From Marinobacter sp. F4216 (GTDB taxonomy: Bacteria; Pseudomonadota; Gammaproteobacteria; Pseudomonadales; Oleiphilaceae), in contig NZ_JAIOUO010000008.1 of NCBI RefSeq assembly GCF_019931195.1, forward strand, positions 62,001-126,000: a DNA stretch of 64,000 bases, given 5' to 3'. Below, one piece after another: positions 41,384-50,338 of the stretch. The notes beneath the pieces were generated by a model. That model was given only the letters and a program-made list of their open reading frames with translations, did not search any database and was not told where the DNA came from. Both the position numbers and the translations under genes were made by a program. Position 1 is the stretch's first letter; each line of letters starts with the position of its first letter.

Positions 41384-42799
41384 ATGATTCACCCCGTCAT
41401 TATGGCCGGTGGAACCGGTTCCAGGCTATGGCCGATGTCCCGGCAGCTGAACCCCAAACAGTTTCTGAAATTGACGGACGGACCCTTGTCCATGCTGCAA
41501 GCGACCGTGGCTCGTCTGGATGGCATGGACGCCAAAGAGCCCCTGCTGATCTGTAACGAAGAGCACCGCTTCCTGGCGGCCGAACAAATGCGCCAAGCCG
41601 GCAAGGAACAGGCCGATATAATCCTCGAGCCCTGTGGCCGAAACACCGCCCCGGCCATTGCCCTGGCGGCACTTCAGTTGGTGGAAAGAAGCAGCGAAGC
41701 CAATCCACTCATGCTGGTACTCGCCGCAGACCACCTTATTCAAGACACCAAAGCCTTCCAGGATGGCGTCAAGAAAGCGATTCCTCTGGCTCAGGCAGGC
41801 AGTCTGGTAACCTTTGGCATCGTGCCCCAGCATCCGGAGACCGGGTACGGATACATCCATCGGGGCAACGAGCTGGCGATGAATTGCTTCACGGTTGACA
41901 GCTTTGTGGAAAAACCCGACCTGGACACCGCCAAGGCATATCTGACCTCCGGTGATTATCTCTGGAACAGCGGCATGTTCCTGTTCAGCGCCCAGGACTA
42001 CCTGAACGAGCTGGAAGCGCACCGCCCGGATATTCTCGCCGCCTGCAAAACCGCCATGTCCTGCGCCAGCCAGGACCTTCACTTCACCCGGGTCGACGCA
42101 GACGCCTTTGCTCAGTGTCCATCGGATTCCATCGACTTTGCGGTGATGGAAAAGACCGAAAAAGCCGCTGTTGTCTCCCTGGACGCCGGCTGGAGTGATA
42201 TCGGCTCATGGTCCGCCCTGTGGGATGTCAGCGAAAAAGATGAGGCAGGAAACTGCCTGAGTGGCGATGTCATTACCCACGATACCCGCAACACCCTTGT
42301 CCGGGCCGACAGCCGACTGGTCGCGACCGTTGGCGTAGACAACCTGGTGGTCATCGAAACCAAGGACGCGTTGCTGGTTGCACACCGGGACAGAGTTCAG
42401 GACGTGAAAAACATCGTGGAACGGATCCGTGACGATGGCCGCCACGAACACATGAACCATCGCGAGGTCTACCGCCCCTGGGGAGTTTACGACTCTATCG
42501 ACAACGGATCCCGTTACCAGGTGAAACGGATCACCGTGAAGCCCGGTGCCAAATTGTCAGTACAGATGCACCACCACCGCGCCGAACACTGGATCGTGGT
42601 CAGCGGCACCGCCAAGGTGACCAACGGCGAGAAGACCTATCTGGTCACTGAAAACCAGTCAACCTTTATACCCGTCGGACAGACTCACTCACTGGAAAAC
42701 CCCGGCGTCATTGACCTGGAACTGATTGAAGTCCAGTCCGGCTCTTACCTGGGCGAGGATGACATTGTACGTTTCGAGGATAAATACGGAAGAACCTGA
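41384..42799 (+). CDS. manC: Mannose-1-phosphate guanylyltransferase / mannose-6-phosphate isomerase
   Basis: Makes GDP-mannose from mannose 1-phosphate, and often interconverts fructose and mannose 6-phosphates. It has 471 residues. The pyrophosphorylase start is [16 protein letters not shown], with [15 protein letters not shown] and the FVEKPD motif. The C-terminal cupin isomerase domain has [19 protein letters not shown] and [18 protein letters not shown] precedes the ATG by eight bases. No GDP-mannose dehydratase or phosphomannomutase is nearby. The product would feed mannosyl or mannose-derived transfer steps in the flanking block. The symbol is by family (also called wbpW or algA). Confidence 0.95.
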   Translation: MIHPVIMAGGTGSRLWPMSRQLNPKQFLKLTDGPLSMLQATVARLDGMDAKEPLLICNEEHRFLAAEQMRQAGKEQADIILEPCGRNTAPAIALAALQLVERSSEANPLMLVLAADHLIQDTKAFQDGVKKAIPLAQAGSLVTFGIVPQHPETGYGYIHRGNELAMNCFTVDSFVEKPDLDTAKAYLTSGDYLWNSGMFLFSAQDYLNELEAHRPDILAACKTAMSCASQDLHFTRVDADAFAQCPSDSIDFAVMEKTEKAAVVSLDAGWSDIGSWSALWDVSEKDEAGNCLSGDVITHDTRNTLVRADSRLVATVGVDNLVVIETKDALLVAHRDRVQDVKNIVERIRDDGRHEHMNHREVYRPWGVYDSIDNGSRYQVKRITVKPGAKLSVQMHHHRAEHWIVVSGTAKVTNGEKTYLVTENQSTFIPVGQTHSLENPGVIDLELIEVQSGSYLGEDDIVRFEDKYGRT

Positions 42800-42821
42800 C
42801 GATAACTACTCGCAAACACAA

Positions 42822-42843
42822 GGGTGCGCAATGCGGCGCACCC
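42822..42843 (+). terminator. Hairpin after manC
   Basis: GGGTGCGC and GCGCACCC form a perfect 8-bp stem with a 6-base loop, 22 bases after the manC stop. A short T-rich stretch follows a few bases later. Confidence 0.6.
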
Positions 42844-43196
42844 GACCTGTTTAAGCCGTACCTTCGTCAGATCAGATCTAACAGAGCTTGCCTTTTTGAT
42901 AAGGCTCGGTGGCCATCCCAGAAGCCCATCGCCTCGACGTTGCTTGCCAAGCTCAGGGCCGTTTGCTAACTCGATATGCTCAAAACTCCACTGATTTTGC
43001 TGCGGCAAATCATTCCCTGAGTCGTTAAAATTGTGCCCAACCATATCAGCGGAGCCACTGCCCCCTTCGGGATCCTACGATAAGAGTTCGGTCAGAATCG
43101 TGTTAGAGTTTTGCCCGTTTAGTCACAATCATTCGAGGAGCCTCGGGATCTGGCAGACTGAGCACGATTCAACCTATTTTCTACAGGACTGCATGC
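42844..43196. other. Spacer after manC, no clear gene
   Basis: These 353 bases hold no convincing gene. On the minus strand two overlapping short open stretches have protein-like residue patterns (near 42880-43000), but neither has a start with a ribosome binding site or a domain I recognise. They could be a degraded remnant. Promoter-like sequence for the GT gene at 43197 is expected near its end, but I cannot name one firmly. Confidence 0.5.
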
Positions 43197-44021
43197 ATGA
43201 AACTTTCCGTTATCATGACCACCTACAACTCACCGGAATGGCTGGAGAAAGTCCTCTGGGGCTACAGCGTTCAGACTCATAACGATTTTGAGCTGGTGAT
43301 TGGTGACGACGGGTCAACGGAAGAGACCCGTGAGGTAATTGATCGCATTCGCGAAGAAACCGGAATGACGATCAAACACGTCTGGCAGGAGGACAAGGGT
43401 TTTCGTAAGTGCCGTATCCTCAACAAATCGATTGTCGAAGTTGAATCAGAGTATGTGGTATTTACCGACGGCGATTGCATACCTCGCAAAGACTTCCTTG
43501 AAGTGCACGCAAAAGAGGCCGAGCCAGGCCGCTATTTGTCTGGCGGGTACCACAAGCTGCCCATGAGCACGAGCCAAACGATAACCAGGGACGACATCGT
43601 CAGTGGGCGCTGTTTCGACCTGAACTGGCTAAAGGAAAACGGACTAAAGTCCAGCTACAAAAACAGCAAGCTGACCGCCACGCCACTCAAGGCAAAAATC
43701 TTCAATACGCTCACCCCTACTGCCTGCAACTTCAAGGGCTCGAACGGTTCCGCCTGGCTCGAGGACATTCTGGCGGTGAATGGTTTTGATGAGCGCATGC
43801 CCTGGGGCGGACTTGATCGGGAATTCGGGGTGCGGCTGATCAACTCCGGCATCAAGCCCAAACACGTGCGTTACAACGCCATTGTGATTCATCTGGATCA
43901 CAAGCGCGGGTATAAGGATCCGGAGCTGGTGGCAGCGAACAAGGCCTTGCGAGTGGGCTCCGAAAAAGAGAAAACCAAGGTGACCCCGTGCGGCATCAAG
44001 CAGCTTGAGGCATCCGAATGA
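43197..44021 (+). CDS. Glycosyltransferase family 2 with GT7-type C-terminus
   Basis: GT-A enzyme of 274 residues. The start is LSVIMTTYNSPEWLEKVL with VIGDDGSTEET, the DxD metal site is FTDGDCIPR at about residues 91-99, and the C-terminal GT7C-type acceptor loop is MPWGGLDREFGVRL. The context suggests transfer of a hexose in LPS or O-antigen synthesis. AGGA lies eight bases upstream of the ATG. The stop overlaps the next gene as ATGA. Confidence 0.9.
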   Translation: MKLSVIMTTYNSPEWLEKVLWGYSVQTHNDFELVIGDDGSTEETREVIDRIREETGMTIKHVWQEDKGFRKCRILNKSIVEVESEYVVFTDGDCIPRKDFLEVHAKEAEPGRYLSGGYHKLPMSTSQTITRDDIVSGRCFDLNWLKENGLKSSYKNSKLTATPLKAKIFNTLTPTACNFKGSNGSAWLEDILAVNGFDERMPWGGLDREFGVRLINSGIKPKHVRYNAIVIHLDHKRGYKDPELVAANKALRVGSEKEKTKVTPCGIKQLEASE

Positions 44022-44917
44022 TTTTCTGCGTCTTCTCCTTTAACCGGGGCCGCTATCTGGAAAACTGCATTGGATCTATAGAAGCCTGCGCACCCGGTTC
44101 CCCGATTGTGATCTTTGATGACAACAGTACGGATCCGGAAACGGTTCAAGTGCTCGAAAAATTCCGCGCCAAACACCGCATCATCCAGCCCCAGCGGGAC
44201 GAAAGGTCCCGCCACCACCTGGGCGGATTGTACGGTAATATGCAGCGGGCATTTGAGGAACACCTGGATGCCGACCTCGTCTGCTATCTGCAAGACGACA
44301 CACAGATGGTTCGCAGGCTTGACGAGGATGACCTTGCAGGAATCGAGCAGACGTTCGAAAAAGCCCCCTCTCTGGGCTTTATAAACCCATGTTTCATCCG
44401 GGGCATAAATTTCACCAGGGGCGCTCAATATGCTTACAACCCCGAGCTCAAGCTTTATTTCAGGGAACATTCCCAGCGAAGTTCAGGAACTTATTTTTCG
44501 GCACTGCTCATCATGAAACCAAAGCGGCTGAAAGACGCAGGGTGGTCTTTCGCGCAATCCGAACCAGCGAACAATCAGCAAGCCAGAAACCAGTTTATGC
44601 CCATGGGCTACCTGCACTCCCCCTTCGCCATGTGGCTTCCGGAGGTACCCGCCTATCGGGGCAAGAAAAAAACCCTGGGGCTGAAGCTTGCGGAAAAAAA
44701 GCGAAACTGCGGCTACTACCCCTTCGCACTGATGAGCGAATCCCAAATAACCGACCTCAAGGGGCGGCATGAAAGCGCTCTCCCGATTGCGGAGGACTTT
44801 CTTCACTGCGCAGATCATGAGCCCCCCAAGCCCTGGGCTTACAATCCACTGACCAACACCGGCTGGATCAAAACCCTGAACCAGGCGGAAGTCTCGCTAC
44901 GGCGACTGTTCAAATAG
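44018..44917 (+). CDS. Glycosyltransferase family 2-like protein
   Basis: GT-A-like protein of 299 residues, starting MIFCVFSFNRGRYLENCI with VIFDDNSTDPET, then an acidic site in VCYLQDDTQM. The C-terminal half, with lysine-rich GKKKTLGLKLAEKKRN, has no domain I can name. It is translationally coupled to the preceding GT2 gene and is probably the second step of the same side-chain synthesis. A convergent hairpin lies 20 bases after it. Confidence 0.78.
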   Translation: MIFCVFSFNRGRYLENCIGSIEACAPGSPIVIFDDNSTDPETVQVLEKFRAKHRIIQPQRDERSRHHLGGLYGNMQRAFEEHLDADLVCYLQDDTQMVRRLDEDDLAGIEQTFEKAPSLGFINPCFIRGINFTRGAQYAYNPELKLYFREHSQRSSGTYFSALLIMKPKRLKDAGWSFAQSEPANNQQARNQFMPMGYLHSPFAMWLPEVPAYRGKKKTLGLKLAEKKRNCGYYPFALMSESQITDLKGRHESALPIAEDFLHCADHEPPKPWAYNPLTNTGWIKTLNQAEVSLRRLFK

Positions 44918-44936
44918 CGGCTCTCCGCTCCGCCAC

Positions 44937-44969
44937 ACGCGTTCAGCCTGTTTCACTGGCTGAACGCGT
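44937..44969. terminator. Bidirectional hairpin, GT gene / ligase-like gene
   Basis: ACGCGTTCAGCC and GGCTGAACGCGT form a perfect 12-bp stem with a 9-base loop between two converging genes. It overlaps the last codons of the minus-strand gene, so its sequence is both coding and stem. No clear T-run. Confidence 0.65.
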
Positions 44970-46226
44970 CAACCGGTCACGATCTGACCAAAACAGGATA
45001 AAAACGACAGGCACCCAGAGGAACAGCCAAACGGCCTTGATCGAACTGATCACCGTATGAGACCCGGTCAGGGTCAACATGAAAACCAGCCCCAGCAGTG
45101 CAAAAAGCCCAACTTTCTCTTCCATGCCAGCATGGCTGATTACGATGCTTCTCACGACCAATCCAATCATTGTCGCCAGAAAACACAGGCCAACTATGCC
45201 GGTTTCAACCAGGGTGCCAATAAACAAATTGTGGGCGTGGGTGACAGGAACTCCGTTCGGTATCCAATAGGCTTCCGCTGCGGTTAAGACATCGGGCGGC
45301 GTCCCTGCTCCGAAGCCAAGCCACCATGATGCCGGCGGATACTGCAGATAGCCTGCCCAGATCTCCAGCCGGTACGACGCCCCCCTGCTGAGCAACTGCT
45401 GGACATAAGCGTCTCCACCATAAAGAGCCACCACGATCCATGCTACAACCGCTGAAACCACACTGACCGCCAGAAAGCTTCGCATGTCGGATGCTTTCAC
45501 CAGAACAAGTACACCAAGGTACATCAGGTAGACCACCATCGCCCCGATGGGCGCACGACTCTCTGACAGCAAAACGGCCAGACAGACACTCGCCAATGAA
45601 GCGCCCAGAAGCGCCTTGTCCCCTTTCGTAAAGCCAGAACGCACACTTGCCAGCAGTAAGTGACCAATAGCGAAATAAACCAGAAGAATGGATCCGGCCT
45701 GAATCGGGTTATGCAACGCTCCCAACCCTGTTAACCGCCCTCGAAGATCAAAATAAAAAACAAACATAATAACGGCGGCCAGCGCCCCGAAAAGCGCGCA
45801 CCAAAGGAAGAGATAGGCCCACCATCGCGGCGACTTAACGACATGAGGCATCCAGATATAAAGCGCGAGCAAACCGAAGGTTATCTCCACACCCCAGCGA
45901 AAGGCCCGCACATGCTCGCTCATAGGACCAAAGCCAACCACGAACGTGCTAATGGATGCATAGGCGAAAAACGCCAGAGAAACCAACAGGAACGGGTCTC
46001 TCCAGTTGATGCCCGCCCGCCGGGCGAACAGGAGAATCAGGACGGTTGGTATGAGAATGCCGTGAAAAAATGCCTTGTAGAGGTCTTGATGGGGGGCCAG
46101 CACAGTGACCAGAAGCCATACTGCAAACAGCGCTGGTGTTTTGCTTTTTACCTTGTCTGCAAAGCTGCTTTGACTGACCTTGCCCAGCGAATCACTGACT
46201 TGATGACTACTACTTTGCTCTACCAC
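44943..46226 (-). CDS. O-antigen ligase-like membrane protein
   Basis: Polytopic protein of 427 residues with roughly ten to twelve membrane segments and a large periplasmic loop (about 285-335). The loop has RGASYRLEIWAGYLQYPPAS and then THAHNLFIGTLVETG, the Wzy_C signature with its conserved histidine. WaaL-type ligases attach O-antigen or another glycan to lipid A-core; Wzy polymerases look similar, so the exact role is open. Start is GTG at 46226, with GGAGA upstream. It lies between the GT2 pair and the AT-rich transferase-like gene. Confidence 0.85.
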   Translation of the reverse strand: MVEQSSSHQVSDSLGKVSQSSFADKVKSKTPALFAVWLLVTVLAPHQDLYKAFFHGILIPTVLILLFARRAGINWRDPFLLVSLAFFAYASISTFVVGFGPMSEHVRAFRWGVEITFGLLALYIWMPHVVKSPRWWAYLFLWCALFGALAAVIMFVFYFDLRGRLTGLGALHNPIQAGSILLVYFAIGHLLLASVRSGFTKGDKALLGASLASVCLAVLLSESRAPIGAMVVYLMYLGVLVLVKASDMRSFLAVSVVSAVVAWIVVALYGGDAYVQQLLSRGASYRLEIWAGYLQYPPASWWLGFGAGTPPDVLTAAEAYWIPNGVPVTHAHNLFIGTLVETGIVGLCFLATMIGLVVRSIVISHAGMEEKVGLFALLGLVFMLTLTGSHTVISSIKAVWLFLWVPVVFILFWSDRDRLTRSASETG

Positions 46227-46312
46227 TACTTCGTTCTCCGACGAGCATCATCCCGGAAGATTCAACATTGCTCCAAATCATTATCCGCATCAGGCGTAAA
46301 TGACTGGATTCG

Positions 46313-47530
46313 TCACATTATCTCTCTGCATAATTTATAAAAATTATGAGCAATCACATCACGTTTATAACTGTCCATGTTGTCAAAAGCGCTTTGGACC
46401 TTTTCAAAGGTACGATTGTTAGTCCATTCAACAATTTTTGACGCAAGCGAATCCGGTGTCGGATCAAAATAACCAACGACACGATCAAGTGGCTCCGACA
46501 TCCTGTACTGGGATACCACCAGCGACGGCTTACGATAAATCAGGATATCGTTCTCGATTCCGGACATCTTGCTCTTGCCGTAAACCTCATGATATTTGCG
46601 AAAATGGGTATCCACCTGAATGGGTGCAATAAAGAAGTCGACAGCGGCAACCTTTTCTTCAAAGACCTCTGACGGAACATACCCCTCACTGTAATCAAGA
46701 GAGAACTTGTCTGACTCGATGGACTTAAAGTCTCTGATGATGGATTTCGCGTGCTTCTGGCCGGCATTACCCAGAAGAACCAGCCGAATTGGATAATCCA
46801 GTGCGTCAAGGCAGGCTTCAAGCGCCTGGAATACCTGATTGAAATCCTTCTTGCTGTTGGTCACCTTCCCCGTTATTGCAATCGTGACCGTATTCGTATC
46901 CTTTTGATCTGCAGAATATTCTTTCTCACCCAGGTACCCGAATGGCAACACCGGAGGCAAGACTTTTCGCTGATCAACCCAACCATTGTTGACGACATAA
47001 TCAGAGATCGTCTGATTGGCAAACATGAAGTAGTCGATCTTTTCAAAAACCTGCGCTTTGAGCTTCCATTCCCTGCCTATTAGTACCTTTCGGATCAAGT
47101 GAGACAGAATACCCAGGGAATTGATAACAGGACGGTGAAGGTGAGAAAACCGAGCAAAATCACAGTGAGCATTGTGTATTCGGATCATCGACGTAGCTAC
47201 AAAAGGCAACTCATTCAGCTCACGCCAGTAATGTCTGATCGTATTGAAGTACAGGATATCGGCGGATCTGAACACGGGATCCATACGACCCATGAAGTCG
47301 GAAATGGACTCCTTGTCCTTCTTTAAGTACACGCTGAGCTGACCATCGTCAGAAGTGGTCGGCAAAGCCGTCTTCTTGAAAACACTGGGGAGCGTAACCA
47401 GTGTAATTTTGAAATTACTGCACTGCAGTATTTCATACAGGGTCTTAATCAACTCTGCGTGGTAGTGCAGTTCGAGTACGACGAGGTGAACGGTTTTATC
47501 CTCGACACGCACTTCAGAAGACTGGCTCAT
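46313..47530 (-). CDS. Putative GT-B glycosyltransferase, AT-rich
   Basis: I recognise no exact family. The C-terminal half has a GT-B-like plan: VTIAITGKVTNSKKDFNQVF as the donor-domain start, RLVLLGNAGQ, then FFIAPIQVDTHFRKYHEVYG and KMSGIENDILIYRKPSLVVS. No signal peptide or membrane segment. The frame opens at 47602; the ATG at 47530 (MSQSSEVRVEDK, 405 residues) has weak GGCGGT upstream, and ATG 47545 and GTG 47602 are alternatives. The gene is visibly more AT-rich than its neighbours: three 60-base lines I counted contain 18, 25 and 29 G+C. This hints at acquisition by transfer. Position among LPS genes supports a glycosyltransferase role. Confidence 0.6.
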   Translation of the reverse strand: MSQSSEVRVEDKTVHLVVLELHYHAELIKTLYEILQCSNFKITLVTLPSVFKKTALPTTSDDGQLSVYLKKDKESISDFMGRMDPVFRSADILYFNTIRHYWRELNELPFVATSMIRIHNAHCDFARFSHLHRPVINSLGILSHLIRKVLIGREWKLKAQVFEKIDYFMFANQTISDYVVNNGWVDQRKVLPPVLPFGYLGEKEYSADQKDTNTVTIAITGKVTNSKKDFNQVFQALEACLDALDYPIRLVLLGNAGQKHAKSIIRDFKSIESDKFSLDYSEGYVPSEVFEEKVAAVDFFIAPIQVDTHFRKYHEVYGKSKMSGIENDILIYRKPSLVVSQYRMSEPLDRVVGYFDPTPDSLASKIVEWTNNRTFEKVQSAFDNMDSYKRDVIAHNFYKLCREIM

Positions 47531-47629
47531 AACATTTACCGCCATGTTGATGGTCGACTTACTCGGTAGCAACCGACTGGAATCGCGACCGGACTGCACC
47601 ACAGGCCCTTTTAGTCAGAACCCTTCGTT

Positions 47630-48529
47630 TCAGGACTCGCGACTTCCTTTCCAGTCGCGCCATCGGGACTGCCAGACCCGCAGCCATGTCCTCAATCGGC
47701 TACGGGTCTCACTGCCCGAATAACGGCCCTTGGCAACATGCCGAATCCGATAGACGCCAGGCAATTCGATAGGCTCACCCTGACTGCGGAGTAGCCATCG
47801 GAAGGCCCGATCTTCGTGGCACTTGGCGAAGGTCTCCTCTGGCTGCTGGTAAATACCAATGTTCCTGCAATAGCCCACCGCCCGACACACATCACCGTGG
47901 GCAATCTGTAACGGCCCTGTCGCCTTGCTGATGGTACGGCTGGTGAAGGACGATGTGTCAATATCCAGTACCTGAGGGCCGGCAGATCCAGCCTTTAGCA
48001 TGGGGTTATCTTCTGCCAGAAGATCGGTCGTGCGCTCCTCATCCGGGAACAGTAGAGCATCACGCCGCCCTTGAAGCACCTCTGCCAGGGCATCAAGACA
48101 CCCCTGCCGGAACATCAGGTCACAGTCGGTAAACCAGACCCAGTCTGCGGTGGTTGCAAGCGCGGCCCGATTACGCCCGATGCCTCTTCGGAAGAGCTCC
48201 TGCTTGGGGATTGCCTGCCAGTTCCACGTCACCCCGGGAACATTTTGCTCGCCAAAATAAGCCAGCAACTCTGCCGTTTTCGCATCTTCGGAGCTGTAAT
48301 ACACGGTCATGGTGACATCAAGTCCCTTGGGCGGATACAGCACCAGGGAGCTCAGTTGATACACAAGAAAATGCGAGTAATTCCAGCAGTGGCTGACCAC
48401 CTCAAGTTTCAGGTGTCCGGTTTTTGCCGATCGCTCTTGTTCAGGCGGCAAGTCCGGCTCAAACCACCCAGCTGGAATCCAGCCGCCTGCCGCAAATTTG
48501 AAAAATGCCAGCCTGATTTTATCCCACAT
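47630..48529 (-). CDS. Glycosyltransferase, GT-A fold
   Basis: 299-residue protein starting at ATG 48529 (MWDKIRLAFFKFAAGGW); the frame extends to 48619. The fold-typical parts are HLKLEVVSHCWNYSHFLVYQ, VTMTVYYSSED and the DxD site FTDCDLMF near residue 137. Later GIGRNRAALATTADWVWF lies before the DxD motif. The ribosome binding site is weak. Context makes an LPS-core transferase likely; family assignment beyond GT2-like is not certain. It is divergent from the second acyltransferase at 48736. Confidence 0.78.
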   Translation of the reverse strand: MWDKIRLAFFKFAAGGWIPAGWFEPDLPPEQERSAKTGHLKLEVVSHCWNYSHFLVYQLSSLVLYPPKGLDVTMTVYYSSEDAKTAELLAYFGEQNVPGVTWNWQAIPKQELFRRGIGRNRAALATTADWVWFTDCDLMFRQGCLDALAEVLQGRRDALLFPDEERTTDLLAEDNPMLKAGSAGPQVLDIDTSSFTSRTISKATGPLQIAHGDVCRAVGYCRNIGIYQQPEETFAKCHEDRAFRWLLRSQGEPIELPGVYRIRHVAKGRYSGSETRSRLRTWLRVWQSRWRDWKGSRES

Positions 48530-48735
48530 AGAATATTCGCCCGAAATCCCCAGATAGAGCCCAGATGCGCCGCATTCTAGGTCAGGCGCTACTGAAACCA
48601 AAGCGCCAGATTCTAGCATGGAGAAGGCCTGAAAAGCAGCGAGCCCTCCCGAGTCTTAGCTCTGGCGCCTTGTACGCCAGCAGTGACAATGGTAGTTTTC
48701 GCCCTTCGAGCTTTCGGCCTCCACTGGATGACACT

Positions 48736-49614
48736 GTGCCCGGCAAATTCATCAAAGTTGCATTCCACCTTATTTCTCTCCTCAGCCTCAAGAGTGCTCA
48801 GCGTGTTGGCCGCAGTCTCGGAGCCATGGCATGGCGACTCGGCGGACGCTCGGTAGAAACAACGCGAAAAAACCTTCGGGCATGCTACCCCACCGTGAGT
48901 GAACAGGAAGTCGAGGAACTGGGCCGAAAAAGCATGCAGGAAACGGCAGCAACCGCTCTTGAGATTCCACTGATGTGGGAGTGGCCCATCGAGCGCTGCC
49001 TGGACCTGATAAAGGAAATCGAGGGAGAAGAACTTCTGAGGGATTACCAACAGGGCAAACAAGGGTTGGTATTACTGGCCCCTCACCATGGAAACTGGGA
49101 ACTTGCCGGACTTTTCTTTGCCTCTCGCTACAAAATGGCTGCTCTCTACAGCCCGCCCAACCAACCCGGACTGGAAGATTACATAAAAACCGCCAGGAGC
49201 CGCACCGGGTCAGAACTCGTCCCCACCGATCGGAAAGGCATTGTTCGCCTCTTCAGCATCCTGCGTGAAGGCGGCGTGATTGGCATCCTTCCGGATCAGA
49301 CGCCCCGACGCGAAGGCGGGGAATTTGCGCCTTTCTTCGGTATTCCAACGATCACGATGACGCTTGCGTCCAAGCTCATTCAGAAGACGGGCGCCAAGGC
49401 CATTGTCACCTATGCCCAAAGGCTTCCTGGAGGCAAGGGCTTTAAAATGGTGCTCAGGGAGGCCGAGCCAGGCCTGTCATCCAAAGACCTGACAGAGTCC
49501 CTTACCGCCCTGAACCGATCGGTTGAGAAGTGTATTGCCGAGGTACCAGAACAATACCAGTGGGAATACAAGCGCTTTCGTCGTACAGCCCCCGGGGAAA
49601 AGCCAGTCTACTGA
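48736..49614 (+). CDS. Lysophospholipid/lipid A acyltransferase (LpxL family)
   Basis: 292-residue inner-membrane acyltransferase. The start is the GTG at 48736 with GGA seven bases upstream; the frame opens at 48565 but the added part has no family resemblance. A hydrophobic N-terminus is followed by the H-x4-E box in LAPHHGNWELAG, then GVIGILPDQTPRREGGEFAP and ending in VPEQYQWEYKRFRR, as in LpxL-type enzymes. It is the second such gene in the window (see 36284), so the lipid A may get two secondary chains. Its stop abuts the convergent kdkA stop. Confidence 0.9.
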   Translation: MPGKFIKVAFHLISLLSLKSAQRVGRSLGAMAWRLGGRSVETTRKNLRACYPTVSEQEVEELGRKSMQETAATALEIPLMWEWPIERCLDLIKEIEGEELLRDYQQGKQGLVLLAPHHGNWELAGLFFASRYKMAALYSPPNQPGLEDYIKTARSRTGSELVPTDRKGIVRLFSILREGGVIGILPDQTPRREGGEFAPFFGIPTITMTLASKLIQKTGAKAIVTYAQRLPGGKGFKMVLREAEPGLSSKDLTESLTALNRSVEKCIAEVPEQYQWEYKRFRRTAPGEKPVY

Positions 49615-50325
49615 TCACCTCCGGTACCCCGAAAGCAATGACTCCCAGAGCTGCTCCCGAAGACTGGCGTCCAGATGGCCCAGTAGCTTTTCAACGGATC
49701 GCTTCAAGCGATTGATGTTGGCTTTTTTCCAGTCGCTACCCTTTCCGCCCGAAATGATACGTCCCCGATCAAAATCAATAAGATAGATCTGATCCGAAAC
49801 CAGAATATTCATGCAGTTCAGGTCGGCGTGATACACACCGACGTCATGGAAGCGACGAATGCATGCCCCGGCGTCTTGCCAAACACCCATATCGGAAAAA
49901 CCGGCATGATCGGACAAAGGGATGGCATTGGGTATGCGCCGCATGAGAATCGACGCATGATAGAACACCGAACCATGACGCTGGTAGCCGGCCGCAATGG
50001 GTTCGGGAACAGGTAAACCCTGGCTATAGAGTTTGCGTAGCAGCCGAAACTCTACAAAGGATCTGACCTGGCTGACTCTGGTATAAACGTAGTCTCGTCG
50101 AAGGAAGCGCCCCGGAAGCCCGCCGCGGCAAAAATGTCGAAGGAGCAAGTCACCAGCTGCGGCATGAATAAACCAGGCCGCGCCTCGCCCGCCCTTACTG
50201 ACCGGATCGGCCAAATCCCCCCAAAAGTCAGGGTCAAACCACCCTTCCTCGAACGAGGCCTCAAATGACGGCGCCACCAGGTATCCCCCGGTGGCGCCAA
50301 TGTGCTTGATGTACTCTTTTCCCAT
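49615..50325 (-). CDS. kdkA: 3-deoxy-D-manno-octulosonic acid kinase
   Basis: Kinase-like protein of 236 residues in the KdkA/WaaP family, which phosphorylates Kdo on lipid A-core. The small lobe has GAAWFIHAAAGDLLLRHFCRGG. The catalytic loop is GVYHADLNCMNIL with the Asp and Asn, and the metal-binding DFD is in YLIDFDRGRI. With WaaA this suggests a Kdo-phosphate in the inner core, as in Haemophilus and Vibrio. The ilvE stop lies 14 bases upstream on the same strand. Confidence 0.92.
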   Translation of the reverse strand: MGKEYIKHIGATGGYLVAPSFEASFEEGWFDPDFWGDLADPVSKGGRGAAWFIHAAAGDLLLRHFCRGGLPGRFLRRDYVYTRVSQVRSFVEFRLLRKLYSQGLPVPEPIAAGYQRHGSVFYHASILMRRIPNAIPLSDHAGFSDMGVWQDAGACIRRFHDVGVYHADLNCMNILVSDQIYLIDFDRGRIISGGKGSDWKKANINRLKRSVEKLLGHLDASLREQLWESLLSGYRR

Positions 50326-50338
50326 CGGTGGTGGGGAT

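Noticed and set aside
41237..43196. A JUMPstart/ops element before the LPS genes
   Set aside because: I looked for the GGCGGTAGCGTG core upstream of the sugar genes and did not find it.
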